Below are positions 1 through 13,100 of a stretch of DNA of 64,000 nucleotides, one piece after another; position 1 is the stretch's first letter, and each line of letters begins with the position of its first letter. Position numbers and translations under genes: made by a program. The DNA lies in assembly GCA_949825045.1 (NCBI GenBank), contig OX463832.1:24298552-24362551 (forward strand), in the 5' to 3' direction. The notes under the pieces were generated by a model. That model saw only the letters and a program-made list of their open reading frames with translations, searched no databases and was not told the DNA's origin. This DNA comes from Argyresthia goedartella (Eukaryota; Arthropoda; Insecta; Lepidoptera; Argyresthiidae).

Positions 1-411
1 TTTTTAATAATAAAATATAAATACTAGGTAGGATTTGATTCAAGGCCGTACATTGAAAAAGAGTTTTGTGTATGTGTTATGTAATTATAGAACTATGTAC
101 TCAAGTTAACGAAACTCTTTGCCCATTGAAACCGGAAGTGCATCGAAATTAAGTAACTTATTTACAAAAATAAAATAGAATATGATAAACAACTTAATAT
201 TATTGATTATATGTCGAATGAGCTATTATTAATCGTTTAATGACAAAAAACTTAGCACAAAACTCTATACCTGCAATTAAATATATTTTCCGATAAGATC
301 GGGAAATACCAGTTTTCACCGATAAACAAATAAAACAAAATGGCTAAGAAAACGGCCATACCAATCATTTCTTGTATTGATACTTCTTTTAATTCTTAAG
401 AATTGATTGAT
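1..411. other. AT-rich intergenic, nothing recognised
   Basis: No coding, RNA or repeat signal was recognised in this stretch. It is AT-rich with short homopolymers and precedes the first dispersed-repeat fragment. Confidence 0.4.
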
Positions 412-560
412 TATTTGTTGTTATAGCGGCAATAGAAATACACCCTCTTTGAAAATTTCAGCTCCCTACCTATTTCGGTTGATCCAGTAGAGCCCGGTGA
501 CAGACCGACAGACCCACGGACAGTGGGGCTTAGCAATAGGGTTCCATAAAAATGTAAATG
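412..560 (+). repeat. 3' part of dispersed GGTTCCGTACC-type repeat
   Basis: This matches the right half of a repeat seen more completely at 41047-41411, 44690-45106 and 58869-59345. Shared landmarks, in the same order, are a TTGTTATAGCGGCAA block, GAAAATTTCA, GGTGACAGACCGACAGAC and AATAGGGTTCC. The 5' half is missing. Confidence 0.6.
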
Positions 561-637
561 TTATTTAATTATATTTTTTTCCTTTCCGACCAGCAGATAA
601 GTGAAAGGGTTCAAAGGGATTATATTTAACTTTTGAC

Positions 638-735
638 AACGACCTCTGTGGCGCTGCGGTAGTTGCTCTACCTGCCATCCGAAAGGTCCCGGGTTCGATC
701 CCTGGCTGGGGATAAAGAAAAAAAAAACAGGTCTT
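638..735 (+). repeat. SINE (family 1) tRNA-like head, truncated
   Basis: This has a pol III A-box-like GTGGCGCTGCGG and a B box GGTTCGATCC, then an A-rich run. The same head begins full copies at 33085, 55246 and 63633. Here the 3' body is missing and LINE coding sequence follows at once. Confidence 0.7.
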
Positions 736-739
736 TTTC

Positions 740-1740
740 CAGATCCACCAGAACCAGATCAGCTAAGTAGTTTAGTATTAAACATCAACACGTTAGAATT
801 ATTAAATGATACGAAGTTTCTTGGAATAACCATTGATAGCAAATTGCAGTGGGGACCCCACATAGATAAATTTGCTGGTAAATTAAGTTTTGTGGCTTAC
901 GCTTTTAGGAACATCAGACAAAACACGGATGTGGCTACATCTAGGCTAGAATATTTTAGTTACTTTCATAGTGTCATGTCCTATGGTATCTGTGTATCCT
1001 AGTTTGGGGCTAGAGCCATGTGTGTAAATAGTGTCCAAGGTATTATTATTATTATTATCTTGTTGTGGGGGAAAGCAGCGGATATTCAAACTATTTTTAT
1101 TTTACAGAAAAGAGCTATTTATTTCTATTCGAGCAATTTATAATTTAAAACGAACAGACTCCCTAAAAGAGAGTTTTAAAGAAATTGACATACTAATTGT
1201 AGCTGAAGCTAGTCAATTTATTTTCGAAAATATAATGTATTACGCAAGAACCTTACATTCTCCAAACTTAGCGATAGCTGTAATGTCAACCTGAGAAATA
1301 ACCACAGACTAGTTGCTCCCCGGTTTAGACTCGCGAAGGTTAGCGATTCTTTCAAGGGTCAGTGCATTCTCTACTACAATAAGATATCTATGGAGATTTT
1401 GAAATTTACATTTGAGCGATTTAAAAAGCATATTAAAGCGAATTTGTCGAAAAGGGGATATTACAATGTTCAAGATTACTTAAATGACGGGATTGTATGG
1501 GGTTAATATAGCTCAACACAGACCTTGCGGTTAATAGTTTTGTAATTTATTCCTGCTTATTAATCATAATAATGAATATTGTAATATTTGCATTAGTTAA
1601 GCACAACCAATTTTTAAAAGAGATCTAAAAATCAATCTATGGGTGTTTCTACTCCCTGCTTCTCCCACAGTGTTCCAATGAAGAGGCAAAAACTACGTTT
1701 TCTAAGTATATGTAAATATCTACAGTAATAAATAAATTTG
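740..1740 (+). mobile_element. Non-LTR retrotransposon (LINE) 3' end, decayed
   Basis: Translation gives the end of a reverse-transcriptase ORF: a FLGITIDSKLQWGPHI motif, then SVMSYGI, LLWGKAADIQ, KRAIRAIYNL, and a C-terminal FKKHI...YYN...WG block ending at a stop near 1506. The 3' UTR ends in AATAAATAAA and TTGACTT-type repeats near 1720-1760. The ORF is broken by a SINE fragment at about 979-1057. The same 3' end lies inverted at 62780-63490, with 3'-only pieces at 10140, 53600 and 62310. The element is 5'-truncated and not functional. It is CR1/Jockey-like, but the clade is not fixed. Confidence 0.75.
979..1057 (+). mobile_element. SINE (family 2) 3' fragment inserted in LINE ORF
   Basis: The CCTAGTTTGGGGCTAGA to GTCCAAGG block plus an (ATT)n tail equals the 3' end of the family 2 SINE complete at 52837-53085. 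Removing it rejoins the LINE reading frame (SYGI then LLWGKAA), so it is a later, 5'-truncated insertion. Confidence 0.7.
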
Positions 1741-1762
1741 ACTTTGACTTGACTTTTGACTT

Positions 1763-1835
1763 TGTGTGGTGTCGCTGTTTCTGGTTCCCACGACACAGGG
1801 TATCCTAGCGTGGGGCCAGAAGCAATGTATGTGCC
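1763..1835 (+). repeat. SINE (family 1) 3' part
   Basis: The block from GTCGCTGTTTCTGGTTCCCA to GGGGCCAGAAGCAATGTATG is the conserved body of the family 1 SINE. It sits between the LINE tail and the 91-bp satellite. The same order occurs inverted at 62688-62763. Confidence 0.7.
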
Positions 1836-1861
1836 CTAACAAATCTAACTTTGGATCTAAT

Positions 1862-4800
1862 TAGCAACCAATATGGAAACTACATGAGGCACAAAATTTG
1901 GTGAACATTTAATATATTTGGGAGTCAAAGCTTATATTGGTGAACGATAAATTCGTTACCAATATGGAAACTATATGAGGCACCAAATTTGGTGAACATT
2001 TAATATATTTGGGAGTCAAAGCTTATATTGGTGAACGATAAATTCGTTACCAATATGGAAACTATATGAGGCACCAAATTTGGTGAACATTTAATATATT
2101 TGGGAGTCAAAGCTTATATTGGTGAACGATAAATTCGTTACCAATATGGAAACTACATGAGGCACCAAATTTGGTGAACATTTAATATATTTGGGAGTCA
2201 AAGCTTATATTGGTGAACGATAAATTCGTTACCAATATGGAAACTATATGAGGCACCAAATTTGGTGAACATTTAATATATTTGGGAGTCAAAGCTTATA
2301 TTGGTGAACGATAAATTCGTTACCAATATGGAAACTATATGAGGCACCAAATTTGGTGAACATTTAATATATTTGGGAGTCAAAGCTTATATTGGTGAAC
2401 GATAAATTCGTTACCAATATGGAAACTATATGAGGCACCAAATTTGGTGAACATTTAATATATTTGGGAGTCAAAGCTTATATTGGTGAACGATAAATTC
2501 GTTACCAATATGGAAACTATATGAGGCACCAAATTTGGTGAACATTTAATATATTTGGGAGTCAAAGCTTATATTGGTGAACAATATATTCGTTACCAAT
2601 ATGGAAACTACATAAGGCACCAAATTTGGTGAACATTTAATATATTTGGGAGTCAAAGCTTATATTGGTGAACGATAAATTCGTTACCAATATGGAAACT
2701 ATATGAGGCACCAAATTTGGTGAACATTTAATATATTTGGGAGTCAAAGCTTATATTGGTGAACGATAAATTCGTTACCAATATGGAAACTACATAAGGC
2801 ACCAAATTTGGTGAACATTTAATATATTTGGGAGTCAAAGCTTATATTGGTGAACAATATATTCGTTACCAATATGGAAACTACATAAGGCACCAAATTT
2901 GGTGAACATTTAATATATTTGGGAGTCAAAGCTTATATTGGTGAACAATATATTCGTTACCAATATGGAAACTACATAAGGCACCAAATTTGGTGAACAT
3001 TTAATATATTTGGGAGTCAAAGCTTATATTGGTGAACGATAAATTCGTTACCAATATGTAAACTACATGAGGCACAAAATTTGGTGAACATTTAATATAT
3101 TTGGGAGTCAAAGCTTATATTGGTGAACGATAAATTCGTTACCAATATGTAAACTACATGAGGCACCAAATTTGGTGTTCATTTAATATATTTGGGAGTC
3201 AAAGCTTATATTGGTGAACAATATATTGGTTACCAATATGGAATGAACATGAGGCACCAAATTTGGTGAACATTTAATATATTTGGGAGTCAAAGCTTAT
3301 ATTGGTGAACAATATATTCGTTACCTATATGGAAACTACATGAGGCACCAAATTTGGTGAACATTTAATGTATTTGGGAGTCAAAGCTTATATTGGTGAA
3401 CGATAAATTCGTTACCAATATGTAAACTACATGAGGCACCAAATTTGGTGTTCATTTAATATATTTGGGAGTCAAAGTTTATATTGGTGAACAATATATT
3501 GGTTACCAATATGGAATGAACATGAGGCACCAAATTTGGTGAACATTTAATATATTTGGGAGTCAAAGCTTATATTGGTGAACAATATATTGGTTACCAA
3601 TATGGAATGAACATGAGGCACCAAATTTGGTGAACATTTAATATATTTGGGAGTCAAAGCTTATATTGGTGAACAATATATTCGTTACCTATATGGAAAC
3701 TACATGAGGCACCAAATTTGGTGAACATTTAATGTATTTGGGAGTCAAAGCTTATATTGGTGAACAATATATTCGTTACCAATATGGAAACTACATAAGG
3801 CACCAAATTTGGTGAACATTTAATGTATTTGGGAGTCAAAGCTTATATTGGTGAACAATATATTCGTTACCAATATGGAAACTATATGAGGCACCAAATT
3901 TGGTGAACATTTAATGTATTTGGGAGTCAAAGCTTATATTGGTGAACAATATATTCGTTACCAATATGGAAACTACATAAGGCACCAAATTTGGTGAACA
4001 TTTAATATATTTGGGAGTCAAAGCTTATATTGGTGAACAATATATTCGTTACCGATATGGAAACTACATGAGGCACCAAATTTGGTGAACATTTAATGTA
4101 TTTGGGAGTCAAAGCTTATATTGGTGAACGATAAATTCGTTACCAATATGGAAACTATATGAGGCACCAAATTTGGTGAACATTTAATATATTTGGGAGT
4201 CAAAGCTTATATTGGTGAACGATAAATTCGTTACCAATATGGAAACTATATGAGGCACCAAATTTGGTGAACATTTAATATATTTGGGAGTCAAAGCTTA
4301 TATTGGTGAACGATAAATTCGTTACCAATATGGAAACTACATAAGGCACCAAATTTGGTGAAAATTTAATATATTTGGGAGTCAAAGCTTATATTGGTGA
4401 ACAATATATTCGTTACCAATATGGAAACTACATAAGGCACCAAATTTGGTGAACATTTAATATATTTGGGAGTCAAAGCTTATATTGGTGAACAATATAT
4501 TCGTTACCAATATGGAAACTACATAAGGCACCAAATTTGGTGAACATTTAATATATTTGGGAGTCAAAGCTTATATTGGTGAACAATATATTCGTTACCG
4601 ATATGGAAACTACATGAGGCACCAAATTTGGTGAACATTTAATGTATTTGGGAGTCAAAGCTTATATTGGTGAACGATAAATTCGTTACCAATATGTAAA
4701 CTACATGAGGCACAAAATTTGGTGAACATTTAATATATTTGGGAGTCAAAGCTTATATTGGTGAACGATAAATTCGTTACCAATATGTAAACTACATGAG

Positions 4801-5715
4801 GCACAAAATTTGGTGAACATTTAATATATTTGGGAGTCAAAGCTTATATTGGTGAACGATAAATTCGTTACCAATATGTAAACTACATGAGGCACCAAAT
4901 TTGGTGAACATTTAATATATTTGGGAGTCAAAGCTTATATTGGTGAACAATATATTCGTTACCTATATGGAAACTACATGAGGCACCAAATTTGGTGAAC
5001 ATTTAATGTATTTGGGAGTCAAAGCTTATATTGGTGAACGATAAATTCGTTACCAATATGTAAACTACATGAGGCACCAAATTTGGTGTTCATTTAATAT
5101 ATTTGGGAGTCAAAGCTTATATTGGTGAACAATATATTGGTTACCAATATGGAATGAACATGAGGCACCAAATTTGGTGAACATTTAATATATTTGGGAG
5201 TCAAAGCTTATATTGGTGAACAATATATTCGTTACCAATATGGAAACTACATAAGGCACCAAATTTGGTGAACATTTAATATATTTGGGAGTCAAAGCTT
5301 ATATTGGTGAACAATATAATGGTTACCAATATGGAATGAACATGAGGCACCAAATTTGGTGAACATTTAATATATTTGGGAGTCAAAGCTTATATTGGTG
5401 AACAATATATTCGTTACCAATATGGAAACTACATAAGGCACCAAATTTGGTGAACATTTAATATATTTGGGAGTCAAAGCTTATATTGGTGAACAATATA
5501 ATGGTTACCAATATGGAATGAACATGAGGCACCAAATTTGGTGAACATTTAATATATTTGGGAGTCAAAGCTTATATTGGTGAACAATATATTCGTTACC
5601 AATATGGAAACTACATAAGGCACCAAATTTGGTGAACATTTAATATATTTGGGAGTCAAAGCTTATATTGGTGAACAATATATTCGTTACCAATATTTAA
5701 TGTATTTGGGAGTCA
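1862..5715. repeat. 91-bp satellite array, 42 units
   Basis: Equivalent CCAATATGG landmarks fall at 1868 and 1959, which is 91 bp. The last equivalent point is at 5690, exactly 42 periods later. Each unit carries the 14-bp palindrome CACCAAATTTGGTG, the word GGGAGTCAAAGCTTATATTGG and a variable link (CGATAAATTCG, CAATATATTCG or ATTGG). Indels are rare and variants are mostly substitutions. Some variants recur at 182- or 273-bp spacing (for example the GGAATGAAC type at 5152, 5334 and 5516), which suggests higher-order units. No long ORF. Confidence 0.95.
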
Positions 5716-6310
5716 ATCCCTAGGCAAAGTATAGAATGCCTAACACGTGCAAGTAATGCATTAAATATTATTTATTTCCGAATTATACCGAATGCGCAGC
5801 CGGTAATGGATGCAAAAGCTTAAAACACTGCGGTAGCTTAGGTGACAATGTTACGGTGACATAAACATTGCCTAGGGAATGTATAGAATACCTGCTTATA
5901 CTGATTGCCGGTAACATATAGACAGCTTTCAAATGCTACAATAGGAAAATATGGCACACTTAAATAAACGATGGGATAATTTCATAACAAGTTTTTTTTT
6001 TCAAAATCGAACAGATGGCATTGAAGACAGCCTGTTTCTTCCTATTTTCTTCGTAAAAATAAAATATGGTGATATTAAACCTAAAGTCAGCGAGATAATT
6101 GGAAGTAAATATAAATATTTGAGAACATTGATTCTTTTATTCCAATCACCTTTAAGGTGCCATTTTACCAGTCATTTTTGTTTGTTTATATATCCTCTGC
6201 CCATATTTACCACATTCATCAAGCACCAAAGGAAAAAATGGTATGGGTAAATGTGGTTACAACTGCGCCTCTATGACCCCCCAAGTAGGAGAAAAGGCGT
6301 GACGCTATCT
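5716..6310. other. Unique AT-rich spacer
   Basis: This follows the satellite and contains an isolated CACTGCGGTAGCTTAGGTGA word (about 5827) shared with MITE cores elsewhere. The open stretch at 5951-6250 has no recognisable motif and starts in low-complexity sequence, so it is not called a gene. Confidence 0.35.
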
Positions 6311-6324
6311 TTATGTTTTCCATC

Positions 6325-7130
6325 AACGGTTAGGTAAGGTTAGTAGATAGAATTAGGCAAAATAAATATATTAGGTTAAGTTCGGTAAGATAAGTGGTCA
6401 TGATAGGTTAAGTTAAGTAAGATAAGCAGGTTAGGTTAGCTCTTTCATTTTAAATTTTATGTTGTTGCCCCACAAATGCCCGCGATAGAATGTTCATTAC
6501 TCTAGGTGACGTCTGTCATAAAAGTGTCTGTTAAGGTTATCTACGATTAATCAGCTTAAGTAAGAATAGCAGGATAAGTAAGATAATTAGGATAGGTTAA
6601 GTACCATAAGTAGGATAGGTTAAGTAAGATAAGTAGGTTAGCTTAAGTAAGATAAATAGGTTAGGTTAAGTAAGATAAGTAGGTTAGGTCAAGTAAGATA
6701 AGTAGGTTATGTCAAGTAAGATAAGTAGGTTAGATTAAGTAAGATTAGTAGGTTAGGTTAAGTAAGAAGGTTAGGTTAAGTAAGATAAGTAGGTTAGGTC
6801 AAGTAAGATAAGTAGGTTATGTCAAGTAAGATAAGTAGGTTAGATTAAGTAAGATTAGTAGGTTAGGTTAAGTAAGAAGGTTATGTTATGTAAGATAAGT
6901 AGGTTAGGTTAAGTAAGATAAGTAGGTTAGGTTAAGTAAGATAAGTAGGTCAGGTTAATTAAGATAAGTAGGTTATATTAAGTAAGATGAGTAGGTTAGG
7001 TTAAGTAAGACAAGTTGGTTAGGTTAAGTAAGATAAGTAGGTTAGGTAAGGTAAGATAAGTAGGTTAGGTTAACCTTCTCGCTCCTTAGGTTAGGTTGGC
7101 TTAAATAAGATAAGTCGGTTAGGTTAGTCT
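6325..7130. repeat. 23-bp minisatellite rich in TTAGG
   Basis: Imperfect tandem units read AAGTAAGATAAGTAGGTTAGG plus TT (23 bp) over about 0.8 kb, with shortened 14-16 bp variants such as those near 6775 and 6875. The insect telomeric pentamer TTAGG occurs once per unit but is never tandem. This lies just downstream of the last visible exon of the minus-strand zinc-finger gene. Confidence 0.85.
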
Positions 7131-7172
7131 ATGAGTAAAATTGCCGCTATGTAGCAATGAGGTAGCACTCAC

Positions 7173-10100
7173 GAGAACTCCTCCCTGCACCGCTTGCAAG
7201 CGGCCGGCCGCCCCGCCCTGTGCTCGGCGACGTGCGCCGCCATGCCGCGCTTGAGCTGCGTCGTGTGCCCGCACGCGCGACAGAGGTACGCCGTGTGGTG
7301 CAGGGCGCGGTGGTTGGTCAGGTTGTCCGCGTTGAGGAAGAAGCCGTGGCAGACGTCGCATTCTATGCTTTTGTCGCCTTTCTGTGGACAAAACAGGCTA
7401 AATTAAAAGAGATAAGACCGAGTTTGTAATTTATCGTCCATTATTATATGTCTGTTTTCCCGGAACTCGAATCGTTGGAACAAAAATATATGAATGTCAG
7501 CTTACCAGAGGAATTAGACAGAAATGTTAAATGTCAAATGAATCTGTTTACTGGGGATAAAAAAATTGCCCCTTAGTCGAGTCAAAACGAACGCGGTATT
7601 TTTATAACTAGCCATTCCGAGCGATTCTCAAGCCGCCATATAACAAAAAAAAAACATTTAGTTTATAAATCGAAACGGCATCAAGTGTTGTATCCGCACG
7701 AGCAGCAGAGATACGCCGTGCGTACACTAGAGAAGGTGTAGAGCGCGCTAGTTGGTCCGATTGTCCGACTTTAGCGACAAAAGCGAAAACAGCCAGGACT
7801 TCGTCTGGCTTTCGTCGCTTTTGTCGTCTTTCGGGGGGTGAAACGGGTAAAATTTTTTGCCCAGAGTATTGCCATACTCTGGACAAAAAAAAATATGAAT
7901 TACCGGTCGAGTCTTTTTCTGGATAAAAGAGGCATGCCATTAAAAAGAAAGGACAAAAGAGTACTTATTCATAATCATAAATGTTAGAGTGAAAGGAAGA
8001 GGTAACGGAAGATAAAAAAGGAGTGGAAAAGGAATAGTAAGAGGAAGCTGAAAAAGTAAAGAAAGATGAAGTAGAACCGCTTCTTCAAGCGAGTGAAGTA
8101 AAGGAAGATGCCGTGAATGAGGACGAGGAAGAAGAAAAGTAAGATGCAGTGGAAGAGGAAGATGAACAAATTAAAGATGAAGTCAAGGAGGACAATTAAG
8201 AGGACGAGGACATATTATTTTTTTTAAACATTTACATTCAGGCACATACATTCCATCTGGCCCCTTACTGCGATACCCAGTGTCGTGGGATATTGACATT
8301 GAAGAGGAATAGGACATGTAAGAGGAAGAGGACCGCAAGAGGAAACCAATAATAAAGAAAAATCTAAAGAAGGTAGTGTGACCCTACCAGGCGGTGCTTG
8401 GCGAGCATATGATCACGCAGGACCCACTCGCTGTCGAACGCGGGCACACACTGTCACTCAGCAAGAAAAAGATCAGTAGATAAAGGAAGTGGAAGTGGTC
8501 TGTCCATCCATGGATTGCTGGAAGAAATCTCTTGTTAGATATAAGCTCGTCGTTGAACATGTTTTCTTCATTTTTTGTGTTACTGGATCTTGTGTTTTGT
8601 GCAATAAAGTATAGTAAGTGGAACAATGAGAGTAAGTGCAAGAAGAGGGAAGGTAAAGCGAAAAAGGAAGTGGAAGATAAAAACAATCTCAAGAAAAAGG
8701 ATTGGTCCTCACCGGGCGATGCTTGGCGAGCATGTGATCGCGCATGAGCCGCTCGCTGCCGAACGCGAGCACGCACTGTTCGCAACGGGCGCGGCTCTGA
8801 AGGAAGGCCGGGGATCGGACGTCGCGACCGCGGACAAGGCGCATGCCTTCGTCGTCAAGCTTGATTAGCTCCACCAGGTCTGTGAGTGATTATACAATTG
8901 AGTTGACGACCTTTGTGGCACAGCGGCCAAGGTTCTGCTTCACAAGCGAGGACACCGGGTTGGAATGATGATGAAAAGGAAGAAAAATTCGCTTGGACTT
9001 GGATGTTTTTTCATTTTTGTGACGACGTTGTTTCTGATTTCCACGATACAGAGTATCCTACTGTGGGGCCAGAAGAAATGTTTGAGATTGAGGTTTAGGT
9101 AAACTAGAAAAGGTGTCTGAATGACACTAAAACTGTGGTCCACCTATTGACCTAGGGTAGGTATCACAATGGCAATATTTTTGGTAGATTTGATTTAGAG
9201 AAAAGAGCACTTCAAATTACCTTCAGGCAAATTCTTCAATTTCCTAAACGTCCTCAGCTGAATCTCGTTCTGTTTCTTCAATATCTTCTTCTCGTCTCTT
9301 GTCTTCTCTCTTACCTTCTTCTTCTTCCCTCTGCTCTTCTTTTCCTTCTTCTTCTTCAGCTCGGACAGCTGCAAGTCCTCGTCCGAGGACTGTTGGTGTT
9401 GGTGTGGCTCGAGGTAGGTGTCTTGATCATAATCTTTGTGGAGAGGTGATGGAGCTTGCGTTTCGTCTGGCGAATTAGAAACCATTATTATCATTATAAA
9501 ACATAGTGGCTCTGTTTTTTCATTATTTTCTAGCCCGTCAACCCCTCCCTACCCCTTGAAGTTTATCGGATCAACAAGTGTAATTATTATAAAACCCAAC
9601 TGCGTTTTCTTTCAATACCAAATACTAGTAGTTTATGTGACTGCTACATAATGGAGGGCATTAAAACTCGAGAGTGGGTTTATGAAACAAGCCGAAGGCG
9701 AGTTTCATAATAATATCACTCGAGAGTTTTAATGCCTAATTATGTACAGTTACATACACTAGTTTATCTACACACATATCATAAGCTCTCTTTGATGTGT
9801 TCAGGAACCGCATGTTTGACCGGCATTGTGGCTCTGCAGTTGTTTAGCTTGTTCTGTAGTACCAACTTCATGCAGGCGGGCGTCGGCGTTCGAAATTTGA
9901 ATGCCATAATATGTAGAAAATTTCAGATAAGAAATGAGTTTTTACCAAGTAGTTTAACATTATGCTGATCGTAACGTGCGGTTTTTGTACGCAGTGGTTT
10001 ATGATACGTGTGTAGATAAAAACTTATAAATGCACCTGGTTACGTAGATGGGAGTACAAAAGTAGCCGAAACAATAACTTTGCTCCGCCTTTTTGAAAAA

Positions 10101-13100
10101 AAATCTTAAAAATTAACCATAAAAAAAAGTCAGTCATTTTTTTTTATTACTGTAGATATTTAGATAACTTAGCAAATGTAATTTTTGCTCCTTCTCTACA
10201 CTTGCCCACTGTGGGATAGGAAGGGCGAAGGAACTCCCACAGATTGATTTTTAGATCTCTTTAAAAAATTGGTTGGTTATATATTATAAACGAAACTGCT
10301 CACAAAACTTAAGAGAATCGGTTGAGAAATGTAGCCTGTAGAAGAGAATAGACAGTAATCCGGACATACGAAAGCGTTTTTGCCCAAGCTGAAACGGTGA
10401 TGCCGCACGCGCTGAAATATTTATTCTGGCCCCGAACTAGACCCAGGAGTCAGGCCTCCCTGCTACGTCCGGGTCCCTACACATTGAGCTGGCAGCAGCT
10501 CCTGTAGTATACGGACTAACACGACCCCTGCGTATCGTTAGATGTTACTGCTACTAGCCCTGGCCTCGGTATATGCTGAATGCATGGCTTTCTACCTGCA
10601 AGTTCCCCATTTGGGTGATAAATATGTCACCGTAAGATTGTCCAAACCGTTAGTTGATAAACTAACGTTTTTTTTCTCGTTTTTTTTTTGATCAACTATC
10701 GACACATAGCAACTGCTTACTATAAGACGCGATTGATAAACTGACGGTTAAAACCGATAAATAGTAAACTAGTTTAAACTTGAATTGCAAACAAAATTCC
10801 AGGGCAAACACTGCGGTAGCTTAGGTGAAGACTAGAAGGGGCGAGCGCAGCGAAGCCCCCGAATAATCTTCGTGTTAGGTTGACATGTAAGAACAAAAGA
10901 AACGTAAATCCTAAACCCTGTCGGTCTGGTTTACTAACTCTAGAGTAGATCAACTAACTCGTTAACTAACTGTTTTGACTATCTTACAGTGACACACTTA
11001 AACCTGTCAAGGATTGAGTGGCCACCTGAGTAATGTAAAGAATAATTATAATTTGTTTTTGAATAAATAAATAAAAAAAAAAATAAAAAAAAACATATAT
11101 CGCCCAAATTCGCGTGATTCACACATGTGAATGATATATATGGGAGGAGTTTGCCTGCTTACCCGATTGTACGAGCGGACATCAGCTCTCAGTCAGTGGG
11201 GCAGATGGCGCAGACAGATATATAAACTTAAAGCCTTTCCTAACACTAAGATAATTTTAATTTGGGCCGTTTGGGGGGGATCTAACTTAAGTCCGGGAGG
11301 TTGAAAGTGGCGGAGGCTGTGTGGCCGGGGGATTAAGACTTCTTTCTTTCTTTCTTTCTTTAATCTGGCTGACGTGCCCGAGGGGCAGGGGTGGTCTAGC
11401 TTTAAGATCTTCGTCGGTTTCTAGGGGGTCGTCTTTGGGACGCCTTTTGCAAAGATGTTTGTTATTAATTGCTTGAATGACAAGCGGGTTCGGGTGGATG
11501 GATGCGGTTTTGAAGAAGCGTTCGGACGCTTCTTTCGTATGCTGTTTAACAGAGAGACCAATCTCTATGGAGATCTACGTTGCGTATGTACCACCGGGCA
11601 ACTTCGGCTTTAGGCTTGAAGCGGTTTTGGAGTGCCTGAAGTGGTTTTAAAGAGTGGGAGGAGTGTGCGACGACTGGAATTGCAAGACCGGGCGGATGCA
11701 AGTTTTGTAGAGAGTTATTTTGATGAGTTGTTTTGAGTTATCAAAATTCGGGGGCTAAAATTATTTCCTTTTCATATATTTTTTTAACGACTGCTAGCAA
11801 AAATTGTCTCACAATAACACTAATAAATAATAAACTATAAATTCGTTTTTTCAAAGCCGGGTGCCTAGTTCACAGAGCCTAGTCAACACTTCCCGCGGGG
11901 TCGCGATGTGGCGGGTACTGGAAGGCTGTTCCAGCGGACCACTTGGTTTGACAGAAGGTGTTTGCGAGCGTTACTCGTAAACGAGAACCCTTGGAGTTCA
12001 GTGAGTGCCCTCTCATCCATTCGAGTCTAGTTATAAGGTTATAGTTCCACTTACAATCAACAATCTCCTCCTTGATTTCCCGCAGCTCGGCCAATTTCTT
12101 CTCTTCTTCATCATCATCGGGCTTCACCAAGGGTACATCAAACTCTGGGCCGAGGTCCAAGTTCTGTGTGGTACGGACTGAGAGGCGGCTGGTGGCGTGC
12201 TTGGATAGGTCGCTGGGACTGTTCAGGAATGTATGCTGCGGGGTAACAAAACATAATGAATAATAACTATACCTATATAAAAAAATACAACCCCTATACA
12301 CTATAAATTAAATCATAAGGATAAAATTTGCTGATTTATTTCCTTGCTAAGCTGATAATTTTCAACACTGAACCGATTTTAATAGAACATGGCTAGGAAC
12401 CATAGCATGGAAGTCTACTACCATTTATAGAAAACTGTAATTAAATCTGTCCAGCTATTTGAGCTCTAGCGTCCCGCAGACAGATACACAAACAGACAGA
12501 CAATTTAAATTCATAACATCCCCCTTTTTACAAATAAAATAAAAAAAAATATTTTAGCAAACTTCTAACTAACCTATGGTTTCATTTAATTACATGGGGT
12601 ACCTTAGAACCTTTCCCTGGACTATTTAAGCTGTTTCTTTGTGCATATCCCCTGCTTACACTCTTCTATTTCTCTAAAAAAAACTATAGTAAAAAATAGA
12701 TATTCTTTTTAGGATAGCTACATACAAGGTTTGCTGGAAGGGATCTCTTGTTTAGAGATCTTTCCCATATTATTCATGGATATCTTACTGGCTCTGCCTA
12801 CCATGCGAGAGGTCCCCGGTTCGATCCCCGGCTGGGTTACAAAAAAATACCCCAGGTCTTGGATGTTTATATGTGTGTGACGTCGCTGTTTCTGGTTCAC
12901 ACAACACAGGGTATCCTAGTGTGGAGCCAGCAGCAATGTATGTGCCTGTATGTAAATGTTTATGTTTATCATTATCACAACTAATGAACAGGTCTGAATA
13001 ATCTACAAACCTGTCTAGAATACTGTATGAGTATATCATATGATCGCAGTATTTGTTCCCGGAAGTGATTGGTTGCCCGGGCAGCGGCCACACACTCCCA

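Noticed and set aside
1862..5715. CRISPR array
   Set aside because: Units are contiguous 91-bp satellite copies without unique spacers, and the genome is eukaryotic.
6325..7130. Interstitial telomere
   Set aside because: TTAGG occurs once per 23-bp unit and is never in tandem, so it is a minisatellite rather than telomeric repeat.
7119..7391. Minus-strand ORF starting MSTERRQKHRMRR
   Set aside because: Wrong frame of the ZAD-gene exon 6. The true frame keeps the zinc-finger Cys and His and both splice sites.
7194..7429. Two plus-strand ORFs over exon 6
   Set aside because: Antisense shadows of a GC-rich exon with no family motif.
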